DNA of 64,000 bases from Burkholderia sp. Bp9143 (GCF_003853645.1 NZ_QTPO01000011.1:1-64000); one strand, 5' to 3'. Positions 26,379 to 34,372 are shown, counted from the stretch's first letter. Numbers and translations: made by a program. The notes: generated from the sequence alone by a model not told the origin.

Positions 26379-28940
26379 ATGGCACTCGACACGAACTTTG
26401 CGAGTATTTCCCAGCTCACGCAATCCGCGATGCAGACAAGCTCGCGCGCGCCGAATTCATGCAACATGTGCAAGAAGAAGGGGTTGCCGATCCTGCCCGT
26501 CCGCTACGGGGTCGTGGCCACCTCCAAGGCTCACAGCTCTGCTGGCGCGATGTCGCTCATGGGCGGCAAGTTTGGCGACGGCGTCGTCGGCATCGCGCTC
26601 AAGAAGGCGAAGTACACGCTGCGCACCCTGCGCTACGGCTACGTGTATATCTTCTATCCGAAAACACAGCGGTGGCAGATCTATGCGGTTACGGCGGAAG
26701 GGTACTTGTACGACTATCCGGTCGGCATCAAGCTCGACCGTAGCTTCGAGAAGCCATTCAGCTGTCAACAACCCGGGCATGCGCAACTGGCCCAATGCAT
26801 CACCATTGAAGACGCGGAACATGCCGGAATTGTGTATCTGGCGTTCAGCGACGAGCTTTGGACGCAGAGAGTCCGCGATACCTATGCGAAGAATTTCATG
26901 GGTTGCCGTGACAAGCGGATGCAGAAGTTCGATGCGACCGCCTGGTACAACGGCAGCATGAACCAGCCGCACGCGGATAGTCTGGATCATCTTGATGGAC
27001 TACTGAGCGAATACAAGGGCGGCCGTCCCGATGCGCTCGTCACGGGATGCTTTCCGTACCATGACCGTGCCGGACAGCAGCCGGCCCTGAAAAAGGCGAT
27101 GGATTCCATCCTGCCGAACAAGGGGCTGTTCTTTGCGTTGTGGGATCCGGTTGGTATCACGCAGGAGCTCAACTTCGAGCAGCGACTCGCTTTCGGGGCT
27201 GCGCTCGAGCCGTATGAGCACGGCATCTGGGCAGCTAGCGCAATCGACGCACTGCAAAAAGCGGTCGCGGTTTCGGCAAAAGAGGACGTGGAGCGTGGCG
27301 CCAGCATGCTGGAAGCCAACACCTATGAGGGGATGGGGCTCGGTGCGCTGTTTGATGGTGGCAAGGCACTCGAAAAGCAACTGAAAAGTATTGAGGAGAA
27401 GAAGAACGCGGAGCTTGCTACCGCCGGGCCGGAGGCATGGAAACCCTATACGACCCACTATCGGCAGCAGGCCATCGTCGACTTTCGGGAGAAGATGGCG
27501 AAGGCGCTGAAGCAGGAACAGACGAGTACGCTTGTGCCGCTGTCGCAGGACCATCAGGCGTGGCTGGCCAGTTCCGCATTGTTGAATGTTTTCGAGTTGG
27601 ATTATGAGCCGGGGAACTGGCGTTGCGGGTTGAACTACACCAACACACTTACGCGATGCATCGAAGGCTCGGCGGACCGCAAGGAAACGGTCGACGTGCT
27701 TGTCAAATGGGCCAAAGGCAGCGTATCCGATACTCGCAATCCGTTGCTGAGGGCGTTTGTTCTGAATAGTCCGGTGCTGGCGGAAAAGGTCAAGGAAGTT
27801 TCCGGTTATCCGTACATGGAGCTGAGGGAGTTTGTGGCGAAGCTCATCGAGTCATTCAGCAAGATCGAGCAGGTAGAAGAGTCGAAGGATAAGGGCATCA
27901 AGGTGGCCGTTGCGAAGGCGTTGGCGCGACTGCTGCACGAGACAGGCGGACCGGTCGTTCAAGCGGTCAGTACGGGGGTGGAGACGGCGGCGGCGAAGGC
28001 GCTGTACGTCACGCTGTGCATGCGAACGAAACAGCTGTTTGAGTTTAAGGCCGTCTACGGTTCAGCCAACCAGTGGGTGAACTACATCGCCATGCAGATG
28101 CAGGAAATGATGCCGGGACGGCAGAAGGTCAGTGTGCAGGACTTGAAAAAGCAGCTTCAGGACAAGGCCACCGTAGGCGGGGATGCCGACCCGCAAATCA
28201 AGGCGAAGCAGTTCGTGCCAGTCGAAAGCCCGGCGACAGAGGCAACTGCCCTGGCAAGCGTCAAGGCAAAACCCGGCTTCGAAAAGCTGGCCAGCGCGAC
28301 GCTGACGCCCGATGTGGTCGAGACGATTTACATGCCGAAATTCCGGCTTATGACGAAGGGAGAGCCCGGGTTTGCGGGTGTTGGTGCGATATTCAGCGCA
28401 ATCAATCTTCGTTTTGCTCGCGAGGAGTTGAAGAAAGCGAACCGGTTCAATCGAACGGAAGCCGGCATCAAATTTGACAACGCAGTTGGTGGACTCGTGG
28501 CAGGCGTTGCGCAGTATGGTTCATCTGCGCTTGAGCAGTTGGAGAAAACCGGCGTCAAGCTATCCGAAGGCGTGGCCAAGATGGGGCGGTTGCTGGGAAT
28601 CGTTGCGAGATTCGGTGGGGCTATTGTCGGGTTGGTATCAGCAGCTATCGATGCATACCACGCCTACGATGAACTCGAGCACGGCAACATTCTGATGTTT
28701 GTGCTCTACACTACATCGGCATTTGTCGGGGGGGCTTTGGTCGTCGCCGCGTTTTTAGGAAGTGTTTTGACTTTGCCGTTGCTCCTTCTCGCTGCTCTTA
28801 TCGGCGTGTTGATCAACTATTTTAAGAGTCGCGAAGTGGACGATTGGCTCGAGCAGTGCTATTTCGGTATCAAGGCGACTAGCGAAAGATTTGAGCGCCT
28901 GGAAGAAGACCGGAAGGCATTCTCTGTAATTTTTTCTTGA
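26379..28940 (+). CDS. T6SS effector, VasX/BTH_I2691-like pore-forming toxin
   Basis: 853 aa from the ATG at 26379 (purine-rich GAGAGAAAAAGA before it; a GTG 8 codons earlier is possible). The N-terminus SCNMCKKKGLPILPVRYGV near 27-45, then LRTLRYGYVYIFYP, is the VasX N-terminal region found in effectors loaded through DUF4123 adaptors. The middle is helical and Lys/Glu-rich. The C-terminus (about 737-815) has several strongly hydrophobic segments (LLGIVARFGGAIVGLVSAA; LYTTSAFVGGALVVAAFL; LLLLAALIGVLINYF), consistent with a colicin-like pore former. Immunity is expected from a neighbouring membrane protein, most plausibly the DUF6708 copies. Confidence 0.87.
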   Translation: MALDTNFASISQLTQSAMQTSSRAPNSCNMCKKKGLPILPVRYGVVATSKAHSSAGAMSLMGGKFGDGVVGIALKKAKYTLRTLRYGYVYIFYPKTQRWQIYAVTAEGYLYDYPVGIKLDRSFEKPFSCQQPGHAQLAQCITIEDAEHAGIVYLAFSDELWTQRVRDTYAKNFMGCRDKRMQKFDATAWYNGSMNQPHADSLDHLDGLLSEYKGGRPDALVTGCFPYHDRAGQQPALKKAMDSILPNKGLFFALWDPVGITQELNFEQRLAFGAALEPYEHGIWAASAIDALQKAVAVSAKEDVERGASMLEANTYEGMGLGALFDGGKALEKQLKSIEEKKNAELATAGPEAWKPYTTHYRQQAIVDFREKMAKALKQEQTSTLVPLSQDHQAWLASSALLNVFELDYEPGNWRCGLNYTNTLTRCIEGSADRKETVDVLVKWAKGSVSDTRNPLLRAFVLNSPVLAEKVKEVSGYPYMELREFVAKLIESFSKIEQVEESKDKGIKVAVAKALARLLHETGGPVVQAVSTGVETAAAKALYVTLCMRTKQLFEFKAVYGSANQWVNYIAMQMQEMMPGRQKVSVQDLKKQLQDKATVGGDADPQIKAKQFVPVESPATEATALASVKAKPGFEKLASATLTPDVVETIYMPKFRLMTKGEPGFAGVGAIFSAINLRFAREELKKANRFNRTEAGIKFDNAVGGLVAGVAQYGSSALEQLEKTGVKLSEGVAKMGRLLGIVARFGGAIVGLVSAAIDAYHAYDELEHGNILMFVLYTTSAFVGGALVVAAFLGSVLTLPLLLLAALIGVLINYFKSREVDDWLEQCYFGIKATSERFERLEEDRKAFSVIFS

Positions 28941-28951
28941 CTGGAGCCAGT

Positions 28952-29920
28952 ATGGCTTTTGACGGACATTCCCGGTACAAGCTCAATCGAGCGGTAACAG
29001 AAACGGAGTCATCGGCACGGCTGCACATAAACGAGCCGTGCACTGACAGGGCAAAGAGCGTGGGCACGGTCTTCAAGGCAACCGATTGCTACCTAGAGGT
29101 ATGTGACGGCCTGTATCGTGAAAAGGGCTGGGGGGTACTGGTGTTTTCGACAGCCGGCGTCCTCTTCGTTTGTCTGATCGCGATGTTTATGTGGATAGCG
29201 ACACATATGCCAATCGCGGTCCGTGCAAAAGGGCAGGAGGGTATCGTATACATCCTGCTGGCCGTTTTCACCGTAGCTGGTATCGGTGGACTTGCAGTAA
29301 CAGTGCGAGCGCTTCTCGTCGATTGTTTCAATTACACTCGCAAGCCGATACGATTTAACCGTCAGAACCGCACGATATATGCCTTTCGTCACAACGGGCC
29401 AGGCGGCGTCGTCTCGGTTCCGTGGGATAGCGCATTTTTGTACGTTGAGCGCAAGGTCAAAGCCGGCCTCGCGGGAACGGCACCTCGTGTGGTCCGTTGC
29501 CTTGTGCTTAACGACAAGGGATTGGTTGTAGGCACCTTCTCTGTCGGGAAGTATGTAGAACTGGCATTTGACGAGAACAGCCCGGCTGGACAGCAGGCGA
29601 TGGAAGATCTCTACCAAGACTTTGAATACTATCGGCGTTTCATGGAAGGGGGGCCATCCGCGGTACCTCCGGTAGCCGAATTCCTCACTACAGAGGTCTC
29701 GTTCCGAAATTCTCTAAGGTTGCAGTTCGATGGTGCATCAGACCTGTTGAAGTCGGGGAATCCGGTAATGTTTCTGGTGACGGTTATTGCTGTGCTACCG
29801 ACGTTCATCCTTTCGGTTGCGTACTACATCGCGCAACTCACCTGCCGTGAACCTGTGTGGCCAGAGGACGTCGAGCGGGCGTGCAATGCTGCGACGCCGT
29901 CTAGCGGCCTCACAGCATGA
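28952..29920 (+). CDS. DUF6708-type membrane protein, copy A (candidate immunity)
   Basis: 322 aa from the ATG at 28952 (TGGAG upstream), 11 nt after the effector stop. Predicted helices at about 61-86 (VLVFSTAGVLFVCLIAMFMW), 95-120 (VYILLAVFTVAGIGGLAVTV) and near the C-terminus (MFLVTVIAVLPTFILSVAYY). Between them lie CFNYTRKPIRFNRQNRTIYAFRHNGPGG and SVPWDSAFLYVERK. The fold is unknown to me beyond the DUF6708 pattern. The position directly after a pore-forming effector supports immunity (inference); a role as a PAAR-linked membrane effector is the main alternative. It is the first of three paralogues. Confidence 0.82.
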   Translation: MAFDGHSRYKLNRAVTETESSARLHINEPCTDRAKSVGTVFKATDCYLEVCDGLYREKGWGVLVFSTAGVLFVCLIAMFMWIATHMPIAVRAKGQEGIVYILLAVFTVAGIGGLAVTVRALLVDCFNYTRKPIRFNRQNRTIYAFRHNGPGGVVSVPWDSAFLYVERKVKAGLAGTAPRVVRCLVLNDKGLVVGTFSVGKYVELAFDENSPAGQQAMEDLYQDFEYYRRFMEGGPSAVPPVAEFLTTEVSFRNSLRLQFDGASDLLKSGNPVMFLVTVIAVLPTFILSVAYYIAQLTCREPVWPEDVERACNAATPSSGLTA

Positions 29921-30201
29921 GTCGTCGGTTCATTCGTCAGGGCGACAAGACCGACCGCAACGGTGTTGTGGTTGACGGTATCTCTGGGACCTCGTTTCAA
30001 GGCCAACCTTTCGCTTATCTGGGCGCCTTGGTTCAGTGTCCCGCTTGCGGCACGACGGGCGTCATCATAAGCGACGGTTCGCCGCGCACGATGACGATGA
30101 TGGGTATGCAGGTCGCATTGGAGAACGATTTGTGCCAATGTAAATGCGAGCCGCTACCGAAGCTGGTTGCATCCCAGACTCTGGGTTCCATTAAGACGTG
30201 A
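29917..30201 (+). CDS. PAAR-domain T6SS spike tip protein (intact copy)
   Basis: 94 aa, start overlapping the DUF6708-A stop by 4 nt (ATGA). The sequence MSRRFIRQGDKTDRNGVVVDGISG then PFAYLGALVQCPACGTTGVII is the Burkholderia PAAR pattern: short beta strands closing on Cys/His metal ligands (CPACG, CQCKC near the end). PAAR proteins sharpen the VgrG tip and can carry effectors. It is the only uninterrupted PAAR in the window; two sister copies downstream are damaged. Confidence 0.88.
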   Translation: MSRRFIRQGDKTDRNGVVVDGISGTSFQGQPFAYLGALVQCPACGTTGVIISDGSPRTMTMMGMQVALENDLCQCKCEPLPKLVASQTLGSIKT

Positions 30202-30222
30202 CTGTCGTGATGGTGAAAAGAG

Positions 30223-31191
30223 ATGGTATTTGATGGACTCTCATGGTACCGCCTGAATCGGCCGGTAAGCGAGGAAGAACAGGCGGCTCGCCTCGCAATC
30301 GCACAGCGCGCGTCTGACACGCCCAAGGATGACCGTTCCGTATTCTCGATGAGCGATACATGCCTCGAGGTGCGCAATGGAACCTACTCGGAAAAGGGTT
30401 GGGGGGTCTTTGCGTTTATGCTGCCGGGGCTCGGCTCGTTGACGTTCACTGCAGGTCTGCTTTGGATGCTGACTCATATACCTCCAATCTATGAGCAGCG
30501 GGGACAGCTGGGCCTTATCTATGGTGCGTTGGGCTTTTTCCTGCTTGTCGGGTTCGGTTTCTCGGGGCTTGGCATTTGGGCATTGACGCGCGACTGTTTC
30601 AACTACACCAGCAAGCCCGTCCGCTTTGACCGGCGAAACCGGATGATTTATGCGTTCAAGCACAATGGTCCTGGCGGGGTTGTATCGATACCCTGGGATA
30701 GTGCCTTCCTGTACGTTGAACGCAAACCCGGACAGGGCCTCGCGCGCACCGCGCCGCGTATGGTTCGCTGCCTTGTTCTTGACGACAAGGGACTGGTCAA
30801 GGACACGTTTTCGGTAGGAACACGAGTCGTCTTGGCATTCGATGAGAACAGTGTCGGAGGCCAGGAGGTCATGAAAATCCTTTACCAGGACTTCGAGTTC
30901 TACCGGCGGTTTATGGAGGAAGGCCCCGCTTCCGTGCCTGCCGTGACAGAGTTCCTGCCGAAGGGAGCATCCCTGCGCAATTCGCTTAGGTTGAATTTTG
31001 AAGGCTGGTCTGCCCTGACTAACTCGCGCAATCCGATGGTGTGGCTGCTAATGGGGATTGGGGTACTTCCCGCATTCATTTTCTCCCTGATGCAGTGGTT
31101 CGCCCAACTGACTTGCCGAGAACCGGTGTGGCCCGAAAGTATCGAACGCGCGTGTAGCGCTGAGCAATCAACTAATGGACTCACAGCATGA
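30223..31191 (+). CDS. DUF6708-type membrane protein, copy B
   Basis: 322 aa paralogue of copy A with the same three membrane segments (SLTFTAGLLWMLTHIP; ALGFFLLVGFGFSGLGIWAL; MVWLLMGIGVLPAFIFSL) and the shared core CFNYTSKPVRFDRRNRMIYAFKHNGPGG. It is the most divergent of the three copies, so its duplication looks older. It begins 21 nt after the intact PAAR and its stop overlaps the start of the next gene by 4 nt, the same overlap that joins copy A to PAAR. Confidence 0.82.
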   Translation: MVFDGLSWYRLNRPVSEEEQAARLAIAQRASDTPKDDRSVFSMSDTCLEVRNGTYSEKGWGVFAFMLPGLGSLTFTAGLLWMLTHIPPIYEQRGQLGLIYGALGFFLLVGFGFSGLGIWALTRDCFNYTSKPVRFDRRNRMIYAFKHNGPGGVVSIPWDSAFLYVERKPGQGLARTAPRMVRCLVLDDKGLVKDTFSVGTRVVLAFDENSVGGQEVMKILYQDFEFYRRFMEEGPASVPAVTEFLPKGASLRNSLRLNFEGWSALTNSRNPMVWLLMGIGVLPAFIFSLMQWFAQLTCREPVWPESIERACSAEQSTNGLTA

Positions 31192-32162
31192 GCCGACGGA
31201 GCATTCGTCAAGAAGGGCACAGGCTCAAGAGACCGATAATGGATTCTGAGTCGTCGGCAAGGCTTCTGGTGACCGAACGCTGCGCAGAGACGCCAAAGAG
31301 CGTGGGTACGGTCTTCAAGGCGACAGACTCCTATCTCGAAGTATGTGACGGACTCTATCGCGAAAAGGGTTGGGGGTTAATTACATTCTTGACCGCCGGT
31401 ACCGTCTTCTTAGGTCTAGTCGTGATGTTTATGTGGATGGCGACACATATTCCGATCGCTGTCCGTGCAAAAGGGCAGGAGGATATCTTATACATCCTGC
31501 TGGTCGTTTTCACCTTGGCTGGCATCGGTGGGTTTGCAGTAACGGTGCGAGCGCTGCTCGTCGATTGCTTCAATTACACCCGCAAGCCGATACGGTTTAA
31601 CCGTCTGAACCGCACGATATACGCATTTCGCCACAACGGGCCGGGAGGCGTTCTCTCGGTTCCATGGGAACGTGCGTTTTTTTACGTTGAACGCAAACCT
31701 AAAGCTGGGCTCGCGGGAACCGCACCTCGGGTCGTGCGTTGTCTCGTCCTCGATGAAGCCGGGCAAGTTGTGGACACATTCTCCATCGGAAAACGAGTCG
31801 TACTCGCGTTCGCTGAAAACACCAACGCCGGCCAGCAAGTCATGGAAGAGCTATACCAAGACTTCGAATACTACCGGCGGTTTATGGAGGGAGGTCCGTC
31901 ATCGGTGCCGCCGGTCGCTGAGTTTCTCTCCACGGAAGTATCGTTCCGGAATTCTCTGCGAATGCAGTTTGAGGATGTCTCCGACATAACCCGTTCGAAC
32001 AATCCCATCTTGTGGCTCCTGTTAGCTGTTACCACCATGCCGAGTCTTATCCAGGCCACCATGTATTACGTCGCGCAACTGACGTGCCGTGAACCTGTGT
32101 GGCCAGACGAGGTCGAGCGGGCTTGCAATGCAGAGACTCCAGCCAACGGGCTTCCAGCATGA
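31188..32162 (+). CDS. DUF6708-type membrane protein, copy C, with a PAAR start fused to its N-terminus
   Basis: 324 aa. The first residues, MSRRSIRQEG, match the start of the PAAR protein (MSRRFIRQGD). From GHRLKRPIMDSESSARL on, the protein follows copy A (DGHSRYKLNRAVTETESSARL) closely to its end, including CFNYTRKPIRFNRLNRTIYAFRHNGPGG and the three membrane segments. The simplest reading is a deletion that removed the rest of a second PAAR gene plus the intergenic gap, joining its first codons to the third DUF6708 copy. The 4-nt ATGA overlap with copy B is inherited from PAAR. Confidence 0.85.
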   Translation: MSRRSIRQEGHRLKRPIMDSESSARLLVTERCAETPKSVGTVFKATDSYLEVCDGLYREKGWGLITFLTAGTVFLGLVVMFMWMATHIPIAVRAKGQEDILYILLVVFTLAGIGGFAVTVRALLVDCFNYTRKPIRFNRLNRTIYAFRHNGPGGVLSVPWERAFFYVERKPKAGLAGTAPRVVRCLVLDEAGQVVDTFSIGKRVVLAFAENTNAGQQVMEELYQDFEYYRRFMEGGPSSVPPVAEFLSTEVSFRNSLRMQFEDVSDITRSNNPILWLLLAVTTMPSLIQATMYYVAQLTCREPVWPDEVERACNAETPANGLPA

Positions 32163-32319
32163 GCCGCCGATTCATTTGTCAGGGGGACAAGACCGACCGC
32201 AACGGTGTTGGGACGGGGTCGCGGGGACCTCGTTTCAAGGCCGGCTTCTTGCCTCTCCATGTGCCTTTGTTCAGTGGCCCGCCTATGGCACGACGGCCAT
32301 CATGCTGAGTCGCACATAA
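32159..32319 (+). pseudogene. Decayed PAAR gene, third copy
   Basis: It starts with ATGA overlap to copy C and reads MSRRFICQGDKTDRNGVG, nearly the intact PAAR start. It then loses frame; the next frame gives DGVAGTSFQGRLLAS and VQWPAYGTTAIM, which align to DGISGTSFQGQPFAY and VQCPACGTTGVI. One small deletion near 32215 explains the shift. The CPACG ligand pair has become WPAYG, so metal binding would be lost even without the frameshift. Confidence 0.85.
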
Positions 32320-32403
32320 GTTTGAATCCCCCTGCCGCGGCGTGGCCCGATGCCGCCACCCTCAACCGGCCGTTGCCGGCGCCGAAATCCACCCAAGAAC
32401 CCC

Positions 32404-32427
32404 AAAAAAGCCCCGCATTCGCGGGGC
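32404..32427 (-). terminator. Rho-independent terminator of the PRC-barrel gene
   Basis: Stem GCCCCGC / GCGGGGC (32410-32416 and 32421-32427) with the 4-nt loop ATTC. Read on the minus strand it is followed by six Ts (32404-32409), a textbook intrinsic terminator 34 nt after the stop of the 32461-32943 gene. It also marks the boundary between the T6SS cassette and the sigma-54 island. Confidence 0.85.
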
Positions 32428-32460
32428 CTGTCGGCTAAACCACCGCCAAATCGTGACCGG

Positions 32461-32943
32461 TCAATGCCGCCCGCGCGTGCGCGGATCGTTCAGTTCCTCG
32501 GTCGGATCGGTCAGCCCGAGCTCGTCGCCCCCGCTCCAGTACGGCGTGCTGCCGTAGTACTCGTGCAGCGGCTCGGCCCATTGAGGGTCGGCCATCGCCG
32601 GCCAGTGGTCCTTGTCGAATCCGGGTGCGTTCTTGATCCGCTCGGACGATACCGACAGCAGGAAGCACTTGCGTTCGGTATCGAGCGTGAGCGCGCTCCA
32701 TGGGATCGCGAGCAACTTGTCGCCGATGCCGAGCAGGCCGCCGCTCGACAGCACGGCGTACGCGACGCGGCCCGAGCGCACGTCGAGCATGATGTCCTTG
32801 ATCTTGCCGACGTCGTCGCCATAGGTCGTATAGACCTTGTCGCCTTCGAGCGTGTCGGCTGCCATCACGTCGGGGCCGGGGCCCGCTGCCGTCGCGGCGC
32901 CCTTGCCGATGATGCGGGTCCGTCCTTGATCGGGAGTCTGCAT
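32461..32943 (-). CDS. PRC-barrel domain protein
   Basis: 160 aa from the ATG at 32943 (GGAGGAC upstream). The PRC-barrel core is about 25-105: GDKVYTTYGDDVGKIKDIMLD then GRVAYAVLSSGGLLGIGDKLLAIPW and LLSVSSERIKNAPGF. The acidic C-terminal tail has YYGSTPYWSGGDELGL. PRC-barrel proteins of this kind are small cytoplasmic stress-associated proteins, often near CBS-domain genes as here. No sigma-54 site seen directly upstream; it may be read through from the CBS gene 91 nt upstream. Confidence 0.88.
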   Translation of the reverse strand: MQTPDQGRTRIIGKGAATAAGPGPDVMAADTLEGDKVYTTYGDDVGKIKDIMLDVRSGRVAYAVLSSGGLLGIGDKLLAIPWSALTLDTERKCFLLSVSSERIKNAPGFDKDHWPAMADPQWAEPLHEYYGSTPYWSGGDELGLTDPTEELNDPRTRGRH

Positions 32944-33034
32944 GGTTGTCCTCCAGGCTGCATGGGGCGCGACCGTGCCCGGGATGGGCCCTGCGGGTCG
33001 CGCGGGTGGTCGAGGCGGGGCGAGGGTCGCCCCG

Positions 33035-33466
33035 TCACGTCCGTTTCGGTTGCGATACGCCCTCGAGCGTGTTCGCGACGTCGTCGCGCGCGGAGCCGGC
33101 CGTGCGCGTCGCGATGTCCGCGAGCGACAGCATCCCGACGAGGCGATTGTCGTGGTCGACGACGGGCAGGCGGCGCAGTTGCGCGTCGGCCATGTAGTGC
33201 TGGATTTCGTCCAGCAAATCGTCCTCGAAACACCATTCGATCGGAGCCGACGCGACTTCGTGAATCCGCGTTTCCGGCGGCTTGCCGGCCGAGATCGCAC
33301 GCACCGCGAGGTCGCGGTCGGTAACCATGCCGATCAGCCGGTTGTTGTCGCATACGGGCAACGCGCCGATGTCGTAGCGCTCCATCAGTTGCGCCGCATG
33401 ACGGATCGAGTCGGTCGGCGCGATGTGCACGACGTCCTGCGACATGATTTCGTTGACGCGATGCAT
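33035..33466 (-). CDS. Tandem CBS-domain protein
   Basis: 143 aa made of two CBS repeats: MSQDVVHIAPTDSIRHAAQLM...IGMVTDRDLAVRA (about 8-60) and a second with YMADAQLRRLPVVDHDNRLVGMLSLADIA (about 88-122). Stand-alone CBS pairs bind adenosyl nucleotides and serve as energy or redox sensors. AAGGAGA precedes the ATG. A strong sigma-54 promoter match on the same strand lies at 33506-33521, giving a leader of about 30 nt. Confidence 0.9.
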   Translation of the reverse strand: MHRVNEIMSQDVVHIAPTDSIRHAAQLMERYDIGALPVCDNNRLIGMVTDRDLAVRAISAGKPPETRIHEVASAPIEWCFEDDLLDEIQHYMADAQLRRLPVVDHDNRLVGMLSLADIATRTAGSARDDVANTLEGVSQPKRT

Positions 33467-33505
33467 GAAGTTCTCCTTGCGAGTTGAAGCGGCGCTGTCC
33501 GGTTC

Positions 33506-33521
33506 AGCAAGCGGCGTGCCG
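33506..33521 (-). promoter_or_regulatory. Sigma-54 promoter (-24/-12) for the CBS gene
   Basis: Minus strand reads CGGCACGCCGCTTGCT, matching TGGCAC-N5-TTGCW with the invariant GG and GC separated by 10 nt. Predicted start near 33495, about 30 nt before the ATG at 33466. Confidence 0.75.
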
Positions 33522-33535
33522 CATCGTATCGGCCG

Positions 33536-33790
33536 TCATTCTCCGCGGCGCTTGGCCGGGTCCTGCCACGGGCCGTCGTCGTGCGTGCCCGGCGGCGTGT
33601 CGGGTTCGATGCGCGTGACGCCGCCGGTCGCGGGCGGATCGCTCGCGGGGAACGTGTCCTCGAGCTGCTTGTCGATATGGCGCTCCGAGTGGCGCGTCTT
33701 CGTCTGGTCCTGGTCTTTCAGCGGCGGCGACGGGTCGGGATGCTGTTCGTGCGCCGGCGCGTCGCGGCCGGACCGGGTCGAATCCTTCAT
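33536..33790 (-). CDS. Small hydrophilic stress-type protein (hypothetical)
   Basis: 84 aa, highly charged and Pro/Asp-rich, no hydrophobic core (MKDSTRSGRDAPAHEQHPDP, then SERHIDKQLEDTFPASDPPATGGVTRIE). The LEDTFPASDPP motif is shared by many small proteobacterial proteins of unknown function. Probably intrinsically disordered. A sigma-54 promoter on this strand lies at 33858-33873, about 68 nt upstream. Confidence 0.7.
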   Translation of the reverse strand: MKDSTRSGRDAPAHEQHPDPSPPLKDQDQTKTRHSERHIDKQLEDTFPASDPPATGGVTRIEPDTPPGTHDDGPWQDPAKRRGE

Positions 33791-33856
33791 GGCAAGCCTC
33801 CGTGTCGGTGACGATGACGCGCTGAGCGCGCAACGGCCATGCCCGCTGCGTTCAGG

Positions 33857-33872
33857 CGGCACGCGACTTGCC
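33857..33872 (+). promoter_or_regulatory. Sigma-54 promoter for the 33947 gene
   Basis: CGGCACGCGACTTGCC: GG-N10-GC spacing correct, TTGC intact. Predicted start near 33884, about 63 nt before the ATG. Confidence 0.7.
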
Positions 33873-33873
33873 G
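33858..33873 (-). promoter_or_regulatory. Sigma-54 promoter for the 33790 gene, overlapping its divergent partner
   Basis: The same DNA read on the minus strand is CGGCAAGTCGCGTGCC, again GG-N10-GC. Weaker (GTGC for TTGC). It shares 15 of its 16 bp with the + strand promoter, so polymerase could bind only one orientation at a time. Confidence 0.5.
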
Positions 33874-33946
33874 CTTTGGCAAGTGACGACACGACAACGC
33901 ACGGCGCGACGCGCCGCACACACACGCGGATCAAGCGGGAGGCACG

Positions 33947-34249
33947 ATGACGATTCCAAAACGGCGACCTGGGGTGCGCTACGAAGTCAACGTATGCGGC
34001 GGCAGGTTCGACTCGGTGAAGAGCCATTTCAGCGCATGGAAGCCGGAGCCGCTGATCTACCGGCCCGATCGCCGGATGTTCGAAGGCAAGGCCGATGTGC
34101 GGCCGCTCGATGAGACGTTCGGCTCGACGGAGCCGGCGCGGTTCGCGCTGCAGCGCGCGTGCGAGCCGGCCGATCCGTATGCGCTCGCCGCGCGCGTGCG
34201 CGACGACGACCACGAGCTGTGGCTCGTGATGGCCGCGTACGAAGCGTAG
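33947..34249 (+). CDS. Hypothetical protein in the sigma-54 island
   Basis: 100 aa, compact and without membrane segments: MTIPKRRPGVRYEVNVCGG, FSAWKPEPLIYRPDRRMFEG, then a C-terminal half ending DDDHELWLVMAAYEA. No family recognised. GGGAGGCACG precedes the ATG. A sigma-54 promoter lies 75 nt upstream, the main evidence that it belongs to the island regulon. Confidence 0.7.
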   Translation: MTIPKRRPGVRYEVNVCGGRFDSVKSHFSAWKPEPLIYRPDRRMFEGKADVRPLDETFGSTEPARFALQRACEPADPYALAARVRDDDHELWLVMAAYEA

Positions 34250-34259
34250 CGCGATGCCC

Positions 34260-34274
34260 TTGAAAGAATTGCAG
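34260..34274 (+). promoter_or_regulatory. Possible activator-binding motif TTGAAA-N3-TTGCAG (copy 1)
   Basis: TTGAAAGAATTGCAG, 83 nt upstream of the sigma-54 promoter at 34357. The same pattern recurs at 39956 and 41109, each upstream of a sigma-54 site. Enhancer sites for bacterial activators lie at such distances. Confidence 0.5.
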
Positions 34275-34356
34275 CGCGCGGTGTAGCGAAGGCACGGCGT
34301 ACGGCGCGGTGGCATGCGCGGTCGCGCGTCGGCGCGCGGAAAGGCGGCGCGCAAGA

Positions 34357-34372
34357 CGGCACGCAGTTTGCG
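34357..34372 (+). promoter_or_regulatory. Sigma-54 promoter for the 34450-35378 operon
   Basis: CGGCACGCAGTTTGCG, near-consensus with TTTGC and correct spacing. Predicted start near 34384, about 66 nt before the first ATG. Confidence 0.75.

Larger units (their letters stand above)
28952..32319 (+). repeat. Tandem triplication of a [DUF6708 + PAAR] unit
   Basis: Three successive units: A (28952-30201, intact pair), B (30223 to about 31215, PAAR reduced to its first ten codons) and C (about 31218-32319, PAAR frameshifted). In each unit the PAAR start overlaps the DUF6708 stop by ATGA. Copies A and C are much closer to each other than to B. Confidence 0.8.

Noticed and set aside
34285..34320. 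Further sigma-54-like sequences just before 34357
   Set aside because: GG to GC spacing is 11 nt instead of 10, which sigma-54 does not tolerate well.
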